Below are positions 41,055-53,945 of a stretch of 64,000 nucleotides of DNA, piece after piece. The position numbers and the translations under genes are program-made. Under the pieces are notes generated by a model that was not told the origin of the DNA, made no database searches, and saw only the letters and a list, made by a program, of their open reading frames with translations. Location: assembly GCF_932526225.1 (NCBI RefSeq), contig NC_064042.1, positions 12,101,040 to 12,165,039 on the forward strand. The letters run 5' to 3'. Numbering within the stretch: position 1 is the stretch's first letter; each line of letters begins with the position of its first letter. Source of the stretch: Nematostella vectensis. Its lineage: Eukaryota; Cnidaria; Anthozoa; Actiniaria; Edwardsiidae.

Positions 41055-41788
41055 GGCATTTGCTGTTTCAATAAGCTGTGCACATGGTACAGGCCAAAAG
41101 ACAGTACCAATAGTATGTGTCTTTAAAAGGTCCATTTGACCATTTCAAAGACCTATACATGGAGTTACTTATCTGTGAAAAAAAGGACAAATTTGCGTTA
41201 CGTTCATCTTATACAGAAGATAAACATTGGTTGAAACATACTTTTTAGTCTGATGATTTGTAGTTCCTGATAATAAGCTGATGTTAATTAATATTTTAGC
41301 CACATCTATCGCGAACAATCATGTCAAGTCTCGAAAATGAAATAAAAACAAAGAGTATGACTGACTTTATAAGAAGCTAAAATGAAGTTAAATAAGGTAC
41401 ATATAATTTTTTTTTCTGTTGTTGTTGTTGTTCCTATTTTTTTTTAAATATTTTGGGTGGGGTGGGGGAAGGGATTTTCAACAAGACTTCTCCCACAATT
41501 GCTGAATTACACATAATCAACAGTAACCTCTTTGTGTTCTTTTTGTCTTGTGTTCAAAAAATGGGTTTTTTGATGGTCTCGGTTATATAGAGCTCCAACT
41601 GTAATGCTTTTTTTTTTTTAGTGTTCTTTTTCCATTATCTTTAATGCTGTCTAGCCCCAGGCTAGGGCCAATATAATATACTTCGGTACTCTCCTACGCG
41701 CGGTCTTCCTTTGTAGCGTAATATTCCTTTTCAGACTCATGAATAATTTATAAGGTCTGGTATACACAAGGGTCAGGGATGTACCAAG
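41055..41788. other. Intergenic spacer upstream of the TRAF gene
   Basis: Between two co-directional genes. It contains a candidate polyadenylation signal for the upstream gene (aaataaaaac near 41339) and short homopolymer tracts. No gene seen. Confidence 0.6.
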
Positions 41789-44700
41789 ATGGCGTCCGTA
41801 TCAGGGCTAATTCAGACAGCTCTGTTTAACAGCAACCCGACTGTTCTGAACAAGAAAGAAGCAGGAGGCTTTGAAGCAGACTTTGTTTGCACTATTCCCC
41901 CTGATTACCAGTGTCCTATCTGTCAGCTTCCCTTCCGAGATCCCGTACAGACGAGAGATTGCGGCCATCGCTTTTGCGAATCGTGCCTTGAACCGATTTT
42001 ACGGTAAAATTTCCTCGCCGTTGATGTGTCAAATACGTTGATTACAGCCTAACTTGCCAATCCTTGATTTTAGAAAGCCACCGGCGTTTTGTCCCATTGA
42101 CAGGAGATGCATTTCCCGAGATAAGGTAAGAATTATCCCATTTGGAGGTGTAATTTTGCTGCAGTTTTTGTAAACTTTACGGATCATTTCATTCAATCGT
42201 ACTCGAAATGGCTATTTTATGATACGCCTTGTGTCGATATAAAATTCTTTTAGCGTTCAAACACTATGTATTATTTTTTTAGATAAATTTTGGCTGGTTG
42301 TTGGCGATTCATATAATGGTCTCAAATATATTATACATTTTTCTTCGTTATCAATCAAGCTTGCGAAGCAGATTATCTTTTTGTACATTATCAAACTCAC
42401 GAAATAGGTTCTTTGATTTGATAAACAGATTTCGTGATCAAACGTTCTCTTTAGGTTCCAAACCACGACTTTTAATGGCTTAAAGATCCCAGTACCACTG
42501 ATTTGTCGAAGTTTGCTGCATTAAAAGATTATAATTTGTTTTTCACTTTTTTCTCATCCGGTTTGCGAGTTGTTTGTTTATTTATGTTGAGGGCTAAGCA
42601 TACATTTTCGCGAATCTACATATTGGATTATATTGGATTGAGGTACCTGATTTCTTTTTTTTTTCACAAATTATCGAGTCTTGTAATATGAGAACGGATA
42701 AACAGCACTACGATTGACACAAATTTTTATCTATCGGTTCAAAAGGACTTGTAGTTCGTCAAAAACAATGCGCTTTCTGTGTATGTGTTTTCTGTTACAC
42801 ATTTGGGCCACAATGCTGTAGCTATGGCTGGGCACCAATTTTTACGGGCTTTAGATATTATTTCCTGATACAACTCTATTGAGGACATTATCCCTTCACC
42901 TCCCTGAAAATAATTTTTAAGCAATAAAGCCTTAACTGGTTAACTTTTTCAAATACAAAATGCATGGAGTTTAAGGAAATATGCTTGTTTAATGCCTACC
43001 AATATCCATAAATTATGAGTGAAACTTATCTAGGTAATAAAAGGTGGTCTATTCTATGATATATTGCAAAAAATGAATTGAAAATATTCACCAATTTCAG
43101 ATTTACTAATTAATAAAATTACAACTATACTTGGGGGGCTGCAATATCCAGAAAAATGGACCTAATTTTTCCTGAGGGGGGCGGGGGGGGGGGGGGGGGG
43201 GGGTCATGGTAAGGGGGTGAGTTTTCTGATAAAAATCTGACAACCCCCGAAAGAACAAAATAGGAATTTTATTATGCCATTGCAGGATCTACATGGGAAG
43301 TTTATTATCGTGTTTTGCTATAGAAAAGTTTGACTTTAAGATTTATGGCATACCAGTGTGGTCTAGATTGCTTTTTTTATCTAACTCACTGGTACTTCAA
43401 GTTTTGTCTACAAATAGCACTTGTAGTGCGAATCGGATGTGGACTTTCTGCCATTGTGGGGGGGGGGGGTGCACCCCCTGGGTACGGACCTGTTTATGTG
43501 TATACAATGTTTTCAGTTATATTCCTTTTTGAATAAAGGGGTCAATTAGTAAATTCCCCAGTGTGGCCCTGTAATAGAAATAACACTGTATAATTATGCA
43601 TTCAATATATATTTGTTTTAAGGTGTACCCCGACAAAGCTTGCAAGAGAACAGTTTTGTCGCTGACTGTCAAGTGTCCTAACCACGTCACGGACTGTGAG
43701 TGGGTTGGAGAGCTTGGCAATTTACCTGTAAGTATATTTCATTGAATTTCTTCTTTACACTTGCTAGAAGGTCAATACTGAAATTAAGCTCAAAGCTAAG
43801 CAGGGCCCAAAGCTTGTGATTTTCACTAGGCGCATGTGTGCTACTGTTTTTTTAGTCGAACAGCTCAAATTCCTACGAAGTCTTAGTCAAGGTAGTGCAT
43901 ACTTTTAGATTCCCAAATTAGCTTTCCTATAGATACACCAAATGTTTAGGTAGTTCGCCTCCCATGATTATAAAAATCGCATAATTATCACCAAAATTTT
44001 TCAGTCACATACTGTATAAAAAGTCTTGTTGCAAATGCGATCACTTGGTTGCTACCTTTCAGACCTGCTTCAGGTGGGCATATGCTTGTAAACAATAGCT
44101 TTGGTGTATTCTTTAACACACTTGAAGAATTAGAAGATTGAAGATTTATAAGGGTTGACAATACTGTTTTTTTTATTCCTAGGTACATATAGAGGCTTGT
44201 AAGAGGGTGCCTATTAAGTGTATCAACAACTGTGGGAGAACTGATATAGCCAGAGAGGAGGTAATAAAAAAATATACAGCAAGCAAGGCACTGTGCCCCC
44301 CACCCCCCAATAATTGCTAAAGCCATATACACCCTGACTCCACCAAACAATTGTTCTTAAATGGTTATTTTCATGAAGGCAATGGAGTTCCTTTCCCCAA
44401 ATGCTGACAGAAGTGCTATGTCTCTGATCAAATTAATCTCTTGCTTGTAATAGCTTTAAAAAGACAGGTATGCCCTCAACCCAAGGTGTAATTGTGAAGT
44501 CAGTCAAATAAATTAAAGATCCTTGATTTCCAATTAACTATACCTGATTCACCCCCCCCTCCCAGTCAATTTTATATTGTTAATGGTCCAGAGAGTATCA
44601 TGCTAGATTGACAAACAAGAAAAAAATCCTCTTCTAATGCAGCTAGTTTGTATTTTAACCTTTAACAACTCACCCCAGTGATTTTGTATGTCTTGTACCT

Positions 44701-45876
44701 AACATGATGTTTATCTCTAAGCAGCTCTTAAAAAATGAGATCTTTCTTGATTTCAGATGGCAGTTCACATAGATGTAGATGGGGATTGCCCCTTAGCCAC
44801 TGTACCTTGTAAATACAGTGATGTGGGGTGCAAAACTAAGGTATAGTGCACCCCCCACACACCCCTTATTAGCAACTGTATCCTGTATAAATACAGGTGA
44901 TGTTATATGTAAAACAATATTTTCAGTCCAAACTATTGTCGAAAATTTCCAACTTCTAAAGCACTTTCTGGCTTTGTCACAGAGTTGGCCAATGAAAACA
45001 CTTCAAGGGTTATGAATAATGCAAGCCAGAATAAAATTAAGATGTCAGTGAAACTTTAACAGCTTTACTACTCATCACTTGTACAGTGATGTAAGGTGTA
45101 AAAGAAAGATGTGGCCCTTTTTAAAAACAATTCTACAGTTCCTTTACTGTGCTGACAGGTTTAAAAAGGTTTAGCAGGGAAACCTATGAAACAAAAAATC
45201 CACAGGCCCTTAGCTCTCTATAATGAAATGGGGAAAACAGCAAATCATATGTAAATTAATTCTATGTGGAATTTAACACTTTTATTTCTCTGTTTAGGTG
45301 AAACGAAGTGAGATGGAGAAGCACCTACAGGATAGCATGGCATCCCATCTTGACATGGCTCACATCAGAATACGCGAACTTGAGCAGAGGCAAGAAAAAA
45401 TATGTACAAATGGAAAATTTTTATGGAAAATATCAAACTACACCCAACTCTTCCAACAATCAGCTACCAAAAAGGAAAAAGAAAAACTGTGCAGTCCACC
45501 GTTTTATACTGGCCAGTATGGATATAAGCTTCGAGCTGAGGCGTTTCTGAATGGATTAGGTCAAGGCAAGGGCACCCATCTGTCTTTGTATGTGGTGATA
45601 ATGAAAGGAGACTATGACTCTGTACTTCCTTGGCCGTTCCAGCAAAGAGTGGACTTCATATTAATCGACCAAGATGATGACTTTACCAGTCGGCAAAATA
45701 AAACATGGAGACTCACTTGTGATCGTAACAGTGACTACTTTGGGAGACCAAATAAGGCTAAAAGCCTTGGATTTGGATGCCCAAAATTTGTCTCCCAAGA
45801 AACTCTAAAATCACGGAATTTTGTGCGGGATAATACAGTTTTTATCATGATAGAGGTAGAACCACTTGATATGTAG
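41789..45876 (+). CDS. TRAF-family E3 ubiquitin ligase and adaptor
   Basis: Six exons in phase (41789-42003, 42074-42125, 43623-43727, 44183-44260, 44757-44840, 45298-45876) give 370 aa. Residues about 42-85 form a RING finger (CPICQLPFRDP, DCGHRFCESC, FCPIDR, with the TRAF-typical final Asp). TRAF-type zinc fingers follow (VKCPNH...DCEW, HIEACKRVPIKC, DCPLATVPCKYSDVGC), then a short coil (HIRIRELEQRQEKI) and a C-terminal MATH domain (GKFLWKISNYTQLF, GYKLRAEAFLNG, GTHLSLYVVIMKGDYD, LPWPFQQRV, GFGCPKFVS, VRDNTVFIMIEV). It acts beneath TNF/IL-1-type receptors in known systems. It is shorter than vertebrate TRAF4/6 because fewer zinc fingers and a short coil are present. The start ATG lies in gatggcgtcc with RING 40 residues downstream, as is usual. 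Confidence 0.93.
43183..43203. repeat. Poly-G tract
   Basis: A run of about 20 G after a broken G-rich stretch in TRAF intron 2; a second shorter run is at 43456-43468. Such tracts are prone to sequencing and assembly error. Confidence 0.9.
44790..45110. repeat. Degenerate copies of the end of TRAF exon 5
   Basis: The exon end (actgtaccttgtaaatacag, then tgatgtggggtgcaaaac) is echoed at 44874-44915 (actgtatcctgtataaatac, then aggtgatgttatatgtaaaac) and at 45079-45106 (cttgtacagtgatgtaaggt, then gtaaaag). Neither copy keeps a clear donor. Confidence 0.5.
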
Positions 45877-47337
45877 TTATTAGTATTTTTTTTTAATTTT
45901 GATAGGTAAAATATAGTAGAATTTGCAAACATATATACTTTTAGTAACATTTTGTGTGGGGATTACACATCAGTTTTCCTCCTTTCATTTTAAATGTCCC
46001 AACACTTTGCTTTGACAGTTGGGTTCTGCCCATGGTGATTCTTGATAATTTGTTCAACATACCTTTAACAGTGCTGCCACAGGTAGCCCAAACTCTGTAT
46101 TTGTCTTGATACAAGATTTTTTTCCAAAATCCAGAGTGAATTAATTGAAGGGTAGGCATGGATAAGGGCTAGGATTTTTGCAAATTTTCTATACCTCCAA
46201 ATTCAATCCATATATAATAACTGTAATGTGAAAATGGGCTACCTGTGGTAGCTTGGGGGACAGGTATTATTGGATGATAGGTGACATAATATGGGCAAAA
46301 GGATTCTCTTTTTTCGTGAATTTAGCAACATAAACACAACCTTTCTTTATGCACGCCCCCCTCCCCCCAAAAAAACCCAGCAGGCTATTTGAATACAGAT
46401 ACCAAAAGGCAGGGTTTTCCTTCTCCGCGTTATTTTGCCAATAATCGTATACTTGATTGAAAACAGTATAACAATTTTACACATAATTTCATAAACTAAG
46501 TAAAATTGGCCAGGTTTTTATATTACAGATTTGACCTACATTTTTTATTTGAACCGAATTTTTAAGAAAAGAAAAAATTATACCGTATAAGATATACTAA
46601 TGTACAAAAAGTCAAGGAATTCTTCTGTTTTGTCTTTGGTCGCATACATATAATGTACCCATGCTGAAGTATGAATGACAAATGTTGTAAAATCCGGTTT
46701 AAAATCCATTACGTGGATAAATATATCAAAATAATGCAAAAGTTGGGAAACATTCTATCTATATATGTCCGATAGAGAAATGGACTATTTTGTTTGATAA
46801 AGTATCAACAGTTGAATTGCTGTATTTGTCTTTATTGTATCTGGCACCAACTTTTCTTTTAGTGCGGCTTCAGACTCGTACCCAGTCGTTATTTGCTGTT
46901 GCGCGGACAACCTCATCCTGACCGTCATGCACCGTGCGCTTATTCAACCTCTCAAAAATACATCGCGCGGCGTCTGGGTACGAGACTTGTGCGGCTTATG
47001 CTACCGTGGCCTGAGAACAGTTTGATGGATAGCCAATCCATGGTTGGCATGGAGATAAACGCGCGACACAAATAAAAACCAGGACATATTATTTGCTGTT
47101 GCACGGACAGCCACAGGAATCCATAAGCGGTGACGGAATTCCGACACCAACTGCATCCTGACCGTCATGCACCGTGCGCTTTCTGAGCATCCCCATAATG
47201 CATCGCGCGGCTTCTGGGTTCGAGACTGGACATGAGAATAAGGAATCGAATAAACATAAAACATAATCGTATTTAATTAGATATGTACATCCTCTTCAAT
47301 AATCACAGTCCTTAAAGTAAATTTATAGATCTTTGGT
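45877..47337. other. Convergent spacer between TRAF and the peptidase-like gene
   Basis: AT-rich sequence with candidate polyadenylation signals, followed by the inverted-repeat element and partial duplicate at 46871-47226. No gene seen. Confidence 0.6.
46871..47226. repeat. Inverted-repeat element and partial tandem duplicate
   Basis: 46871-46989 begins with cagactcgtacccag and ends with ctgggtacgagactt, exact inverse ends. Its inside (ttatttgctgttgcgcgga, catcctgaccgtcatgcacc, gtgcgctt, catcgcgcgg) is repeated at 47089-47226 with the right end ctgggttcgagac. DNA-transposon-like and non-coding. Confidence 0.75.
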
Positions 47338-50300
47338 TCAGCTCAGTACAGCTACTCTCACGCCTGCCAGTTCGTAACTCAACTGCCGATCATCTAGCGG
47401 GCGTGGTCCCGTCACGTGGCCTAAACCGTTACAGCTCACAAACTGCCTAATGTAACAGGCAACACTCCGAAGGGTCTTGAACTCCAGAACAACAGCCTTC
47501 CCGTCAGGATGTCTAAATCCATTCTGGTCGCGATTGTGCGAGTCAAACAACAACCAGGTTTGCGATGTCTTAAATATGGCGATTGTGTATAACAAGTACC
47601 TTACAATAAACATATTATACTCGTTTAAAGATTCGATGCTACTCTCAATGCCCGGTAGCGGGTTGTTCTTGTCTCTGCCATCGTTCATGACGTTACCACA
47701 TAAGACATCGCTTTTCTTGACCCTGAAGTGCCGACCACGCAGTTTTATCTCTTCTTCCATCTCATCAATATGGAGATAGGCGCTTTTAGGGAGACCCATT
47801 CTTTGTTGGGTCTCCCTGTGTCTCCTATCTCCGGTGATTATTATGTCATCTATGTCTTCAGGAGTCCACATTAACGGGCTTTTACCGGTCGCCCTGAGAA
47901 TGGCGCAGAGAGCAATGGAACAGCACTGCACCCCTGGGATGAGGAGTCTTCCGTCCCCTTGGTGCATGTTTGCCTTGACAAGTAGCCGCGAGTAACTATT
48001 CATTCCTTCGTCCCGTAATGCAATGCTATGGATTCAAACCAAAGTGTAAAACAATTAATAATCTATTTAAAAACGTCGACTTTTCTCTATCTTCTTTCTC
48101 CCCCTCTCCATTTCGCCTGCCTTTAGCGCAAGAGTATTTTAGGAGAAAGGATAAGAGGGGGATAGGGCACTGCATAAAACAGAGAATATTACATATTGCT
48201 CCTACCCCTTTTTCAACATTTTGGACCACCTCCTTTAGTCCTCCCTAAGTCCGCATTTTTGCGCTCACTAATTAATCTATTTTTTATTAAACAAAATAAA
48301 ATTTAATAAAGTTTACTAATATTATAGATGTTCTGTAGGTTTAAGATTTTCAAAGGGTCAGTCTTGATAATTTCACTAAGGATTTTTTTCCTAGGAGAAA
48401 GATCAACTTGTTTATCCCTTTACCTGTTAGTTGACTTTGCGTGTTCTTGTTCGTAGTCATTCGTCCCATATCCCTTTTGGGCTGCTGTTGAGTATGAACC
48501 CATTCTTCTGTTCGATGATGTGTTGGACCTCCCCATTACTTCACAGGCGTGGCCCTTTCTTGGTAAATCATTTGCGTTATTGCTTCGGTGTTTTACTTTT
48601 TTGGATCCTAAAATAAATATATTAAAATATGATTTTCGTAAATCGCAATAATCTAAAAAGATGTTAAAAAGCGAGTTTCTGTTTGATAAGCAAGGATTTT
48701 CGAAGAGGGGAGCTTAGCGAAGGCAGAAATTACCATTCACAAGAAAAAACAGAAAATGAAAATATAGGAAAACAATCATTAGTGTAAAGACAATGACTTA
48801 CTTTTACTTTTTGTTGCCTCGTTTATACTCCAACCACTTGCATTTATTCCTGATGGCGGTGGTGCTGTATTTTTATGTCTACTGATGATCAGCACGTCAT
48901 CGTTGTGTTTCGTCACATGCGTGTCATCACGTGACTTTACACAAGGCTTCTTCATCATTTGATGTGATGCAGCTTCATCTCTCTTAAGATCAACTTGTTT
49001 CTTGACGGAGAAGCTTTCCTTTTTCTTTGCTTTCTCGCTTTCCCAGACATTTAACTTAGCTGATTGCACCGACAATCGGTCAGCCACTGCATCAATCTTG
49101 TTTGAGGTAATTTTCGTCTTGTTCTGCTTTGTCTGCGTGTTTAGCTTGTTGTTCTCCTTCTGTTCTCCTTCTACATTCACAATAACTGTACCAGCTTCAG
49201 AAGCTGTCGATGTCTTATGACTAGTAACTCCTCGCGTCCGAGAGCTGATATCATCACGCCCTTCGTCTGGTGGCTCTGTCACAGAAGTGTTATGCTTAGG
49301 ATGTATGCCGTCTTCGTCTTCGAGTGTCGCTTCGGCCTTGACGTTGTGAACGATGGACTTCCTTCCTTCTACCCATAGTTCTGGCTCGTTCTCTTTTTTT
49401 GGACAGTCATTTTGATCTTTCTGTGATCTGCGTCGAGATGATTTCGGTCTTTGGTTTTTGCGCTTTGCCTTCTTCTTCTGTTCATGAGTGCATTTATGAA
49501 GGAGTTTTTGGTCTCCTTTGCTAGTATCCACACCATTAGTAGTCATTGGATGTGTGTGGCCAGAAGTGAGCTCCGCATCCATGCCTTCATTTGGAAGTTG
49601 CAAAACTCCAGTATCAGCTGCTAGGTTATTCGTTGATACTCCATCTTCTTCGCCTGCAATCTCCAGCTGTGGGCCTTTGGCACTTGACGATGCTAGAGTT
49701 GTGTTTGGTAGATAACCGGTAAATAGATATTCTTCCTTCTCTAGTACCTCTGTTATCTGTGGAGCACATTGGAGACTCAATCCACTGACTTCCTCTTCGA
49801 CAGTTGTCTTCTTGGATACATCTTCATATACCAGCCTCCCCTCGTCAGTGCCAATCTGATGAGTTGGGTCTGATTGTTCAGCTTTCATCGATGTTGTCTG
49901 ATATATGCTGTTCAGGGATTCCATATTACCAAAAGGGTATTTGTTCTGGAGCTCATTTGTCGAGGCAACGTATTCGCCACTGGTGTTTTCTACACAGTTT
50001 TCACGTTGCTCTGGCTTGGTGTTCTCACCATGACCATTCTCTCCCAGGTGACTAAACTCAGACTCGATTTCCGCAAGGTCTGTTGCCAGAATGGCATCAC
50101 CTTCTGTGTTACCTTCGGGTAACGTCTCTCCCACTAAGCACTGATGACTATCATGTGACAGCTTGCAGACAGAAGACAGAAGAACTACCACTTCCTTTGG
50201 CTCTGTTGCGCAGTAATCAATCAAATAGACGTTAACGCGGCGCCGAAGAACCAAATATTTGCCATCACTTTTGATAACGAATGCAGGAAGCAGTTGCCGT

Positions 50301-52792
50301 TTAACTGACGTTGTCCCAGGCTCCATCCGCTCCAGCTCTACACGTAGAGGTCTCATTAGCGAGACAAGAGAGTCGACGAGTGGTGGACGTAGTTTTGCTT
50401 GACGACCCTGGCATGAAGCACAAGAAGCAAGACTCTCGAGGTTTTGAGTGTTCAGAGAACCGAGGATCTCAGTAAAGTTGAGCTGCCTGAGAACTGATGG
50501 GGATGATGAAACCGCTACCTGCTTCACTGGCGCGGACGGCTTAATCAATTCAGTCTGAGTGATGCGAGCTTGGTCTCGCTCGGTTTCTTCGTCAGGGCAT
50601 ACCTCGGTCACCCAACCAAATACAGACTTCACAAGAATTTTTGGTAAATCCTTTTTGATTTCCTCAAGATCTAGTTGTAAGGTGGTGACCCTGATTATGT
50701 TAGCTTCGATGCTCTCAGACTTCTCGGTCATCACGCACTGGTCGTCATCATGTGGCAAGTGGCTGACAGACATTGGAAGCGCTGACACGTGACCTGGCAC
50801 GTTTGCGCTGTAGTCAACCAGGTGAACCTTGATAGATCGCCGTTCAACCGTATATTTACCATTCTTCATGTTCACCAATGAAGGGAGAGCGATGGGAAGC
50901 TGTGAGGCGGGCGATAGCACTACACTGATAGGTCTCGTCAGCGTAGCCAGAGAGTCGGTGATGAATGGGTGAAGTGTGACTTGACGTCCCTGGCGTGACG
51001 CAGAAGAGGCAAGACTCTCAAGACTTTGAGTGCTCAGTGATCCGAGAATAGCAGAAAGATGGACCTCCACGAATCCTGAAGAGGATGCAATGAAACTCAT
51101 GTTCGCTGGTAAAGCTGGCTGGATGTCTTCCTTCCTGTCTTGGCGGTCTGTCGCCGCTATAGCTCTCTGCTGGATGTGATGAACGCTGGTGATGCTGGCA
51201 AGGCGGCTCACCTGAAATGATAAAAGCGCAATTAACTTCATTGTGGAAACGTTCTTTGTAGTAAAAAAAAATGGCAAAGCAGTATGTTGGCGCACACACT
51301 TCTCATTGACTAAATTTGACCGAATGGTAACGCTTTACAGTTTAAAGTTCCCAACGGTGTAATTGCACGCATAAAACAATTATTGTGAGTGCCCAAATAG
51401 CGTACGTATTCACCGAAGCGTCGAAGTGGTGCGGTATGTCCTAAATCGCTAACTTAAAAATGAACGCTCACCTGAAGGGACTTGACCTTCTGCTCAATAT
51501 GCATTCTCACGACAAAGTTGACGATGAAACACATGAGAACCGCGAAGGTTATGGCCGACATGAGGTACAAGATATCCCCTTCCAAGAAGGAATGCTTGCA
51601 GTCAACGATTGCAGTTCTCTTAACGGCCGATGGAATGAGTACAACTACAGAAATAGTGAAGAATGTATTAGTGTTGTGCAAAGTAGAATGCGTAATGTAT
51701 GGGCACAGCCTTCACCCTCGTATAAACGCCGTTATTTAAGGGACCACACCCTTCGCGAACCTGACGACGCTATCCATTAGCCTTTTTTAGTTGATTTGCT
51801 TTCGACGGGTTTTAGGTTTGGAAGTCTTTGGTAGCCTATTATTGCAAAATCGACTCGTTGATATAGTGTTAGCACTAAATGGCATAGCTTTTATTAATCT
51901 AGGTGTCAACTACAATTTAAGTAGCTATGCTAGTTATAGAAAAATGGACACTATCTATGCAACTGCAGATGTTAAAAATCCTTGCTACTAGATAGGTATG
52001 ATTGCAATTATCTTGTTATCCATCTACTTACTTGGCATCCACATTCGTGGCTTGGTGAAGATCTTAATCAGGATCCGGGGGTGGAGTTCCGGGTGTAGTT
52101 GCTTGTAGTTGGGGAGTAAATGCTCCCAGCAACGGGCTATAGATTTTTGAAAAACAAACAATGTAAAATTCAGCATCAAGATTTTGTGATATTTTTTTAC
52201 CATCTAAAGAAAACGGACCCTTGCAGGCGCTTAAATATTCCCAGGTAGATTCTGAATTTTATATAAAACACATCTGTTCCCTTACAAATACAAGCAATGA
52301 TGACAAACGAAATTCTATTTACGCTCATAGAAGTACACACCTTGGTAAATCAGTAAAGCCTGGCATTGTGAAGACTTCTCTGCTCCTTGTAAAAGCACTG
52401 CTGCAAAACAAGAAAAAAAAGGTTAGTCTCTAAACATATCTTCGCAAGCCAGACCTCGAAAGTGGGACTCACCGGAGTCATCTTCGACGGCATCTTGTAC
52501 CGCGACGGTTACTTCTTCTTTGGTCTCTTCTCCTTGACCATAACTCTGGAAAATTACAACAAAAAACAAATCATTTTTCCATATGATAATAGAATTGCTA
52601 TAGAAACGCCAATTTTACACTCTGATATCAAGGCGATACAATACCCGCGCATTGTGAAGATCAGAAATTCCAAAAAATTAAAACGCGCCTATGTACCTCG
52701 ACACTCGATGTGCAATAGCAGAAGACTGCGGCTCCTGCTGCACAGACTGCTAGTCCGGTGAGGACGGGGTGGTCCTTCAGAAAATCTAACAT
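47338..52792 (-). CDS. Membrane-anchored protein with duplicated domain and C-terminal cysteine-peptidase-like domain
   Basis: Seven exons keep phase (52792-52697, 52545-52473, 52136-52032, 51644-51472, 51211-48802, 48607-48424, 48025-47338) and give 1242 aa. Residues 1-30 form an N-terminal hydrophobic anchor (LTGLAVCAAGAAVFCYC), and exon 4 holds a second membrane segment (LMSAITFAVLMCFIVNFVV). Residues about 195-310 and 388-515 are two copies of one domain: ILGSLSTQSLESLAS and ILGSLNTQNLESLAS, KYTVERRSIKVHLVDY and KYLVLRRRVNVYLIDY. A long charged linker has a basic cluster (KKKAKRKNQRPKSSRRRSQ). The last 220 residues resemble papain-like deubiquitinase-type peptidases: possible nucleophile in PGVQCCSIALCAI (Cys1048 or 1049) and LLFDSHNRDQNGF with Asp1175/His1177. 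I do not recognise the repeated domain. An alternative start within 51295-51212 (MKLIALLSFQ) could give a shorter form. Confidence 0.7.
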
Positions 52793-53115
52793 TTTGTAAA
52801 TTTAATAAGCTTCATTTTTAGCTGTATTCCGTATCGCTTCACGAACATTTTGATCCGTTTGGGGAAATGCTCATTATGACGTCAGAAAATACGTCATCTT
52901 CCTCGAGCTCTTATAGAATTCCAGGATCTCATATAGCAATTGCATATTTTTAATCTATAAAAATAACCGAGCAGTAATGTAACTTGAATTTGTTCAGAAG
53001 TCGCGAACAAAGAAATATCGGCGCAATTTGCCAATGAACTTTTTTTCTATTTCTAGAGCGTCTGCTTCAAATAGGCAAAGGAGGGCACGCGCGCAAGCTA
53101 AACCATATCTATGTC

Positions 53116-53181
53116 AAAAGCATTAGCTAACATCCGGGTAGTAAAATAAATTAATTACCCGGGATGCTAGCTGATGCTTTT
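53116..53181. repeat. Imperfect hairpin, arms about 25 bp
   Basis: aaaagcattagctaacatcc and its inverse ggatgctagctgatgctttt flank a centre of about 24 bp that includes cgggta and tacccg. It may be a terminator-like or transposon-derived palindrome in intergenic DNA. Confidence 0.7.
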
Positions 53182-53589
53182 TTACAGAGAGTTGGGCCAT
53201 ATCGAAAAACGCTTAAAAAAAATTACAGTGCAGTGTGAGAAAAGCAGACATATCCGAGGCGTGGACGAGTGTGGGCGCATGTTCCATTTGGTTCAAAGAA
53301 TTGTATACCCGAAAGCCTTTGCGCGCATGTACCTCTATTCTTCCTTTTAGCCCGCTCTCATTCGGGTTTATTCGGAACTTTTCCTGTTGCCAAAGGATTC
53401 CCAAACACAACCCCGAGGATGAGCCGACTAGCAGACTAAACAATCAACGACTTGGTACGGGTTGTAAGATTCCCCATATAGGAGATTTTAAACCAGCTAT
53501 CTTTATATTAAATAAAAGAGGCATATTGAAGCCTCTTGAGACGTCCACTCAATAAAAAATCATTTTTTTCGGGCCTGTATCACCCATAA

Positions 53590-53735
53590 ACCGTTAATTT
53601 AAGAACGCGTCGCCCATACATGTAAGAACAACCGTAAATGTAAGAACAACCATAAATGTAAGAACACATCGACCATAAATGTAATAAACAGTCAACCATA
53701 AATGTAAGAACACATCGCCCATAAATGTAATGGGC
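53590..53735. repeat. Short tandem repeat of about 21-24 bp
   Basis: Six or seven irregular units of the form ccataaatgtaagaacac with atcg or aa spacers. Confidence 0.75.
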
Positions 53736-53754
53736 CAAGCACGTTTCGGCGAGT

Positions 53755-53945
53755 GTGTCAGAGGCTGTTCGCGCCACGGGTGACTCGCGGGTTTTATTAG
53801 CTGAAATTACGCAACGTAACTTGACCGAGATCTAAGTAAACACAGAGAAGCTCGTCGCAAAAAGCACATTTCAGCAGAAATTAAAGGAATTTTGTTGCTT
53901 GGAGCCTAACGCAAAAGTCTGTTCCTCCTGCTCTTGTATTTGGTC
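53755..53945. mobile_element. Possible solo LTR fragment related to the Gypsy remnant
   Basis: The stretch 53840-53930 matches 9840-9935 in order: aacac(c/a)gaga, cgtcgcaaaa, aaattaa(g)g, ggattttgttg/gaattttgttg and caaa(a)gtctgttc. At 9840 this sequence directly follows the integrase end of the Gypsy element, where a 3' LTR would lie. No coding remnant is seen here, so a solo LTR fits. Confidence 0.45.

Noticed and set aside
51212..51295. Alternative first exon of the peptidase-like gene with a signal-peptide-like MKLIALLSFQ.
   Set aside because: The segment contains the clean acceptor ttatcatttcag for exon 5, and four upstream exons join in phase, so it is kept only as a remark in the gene entry.
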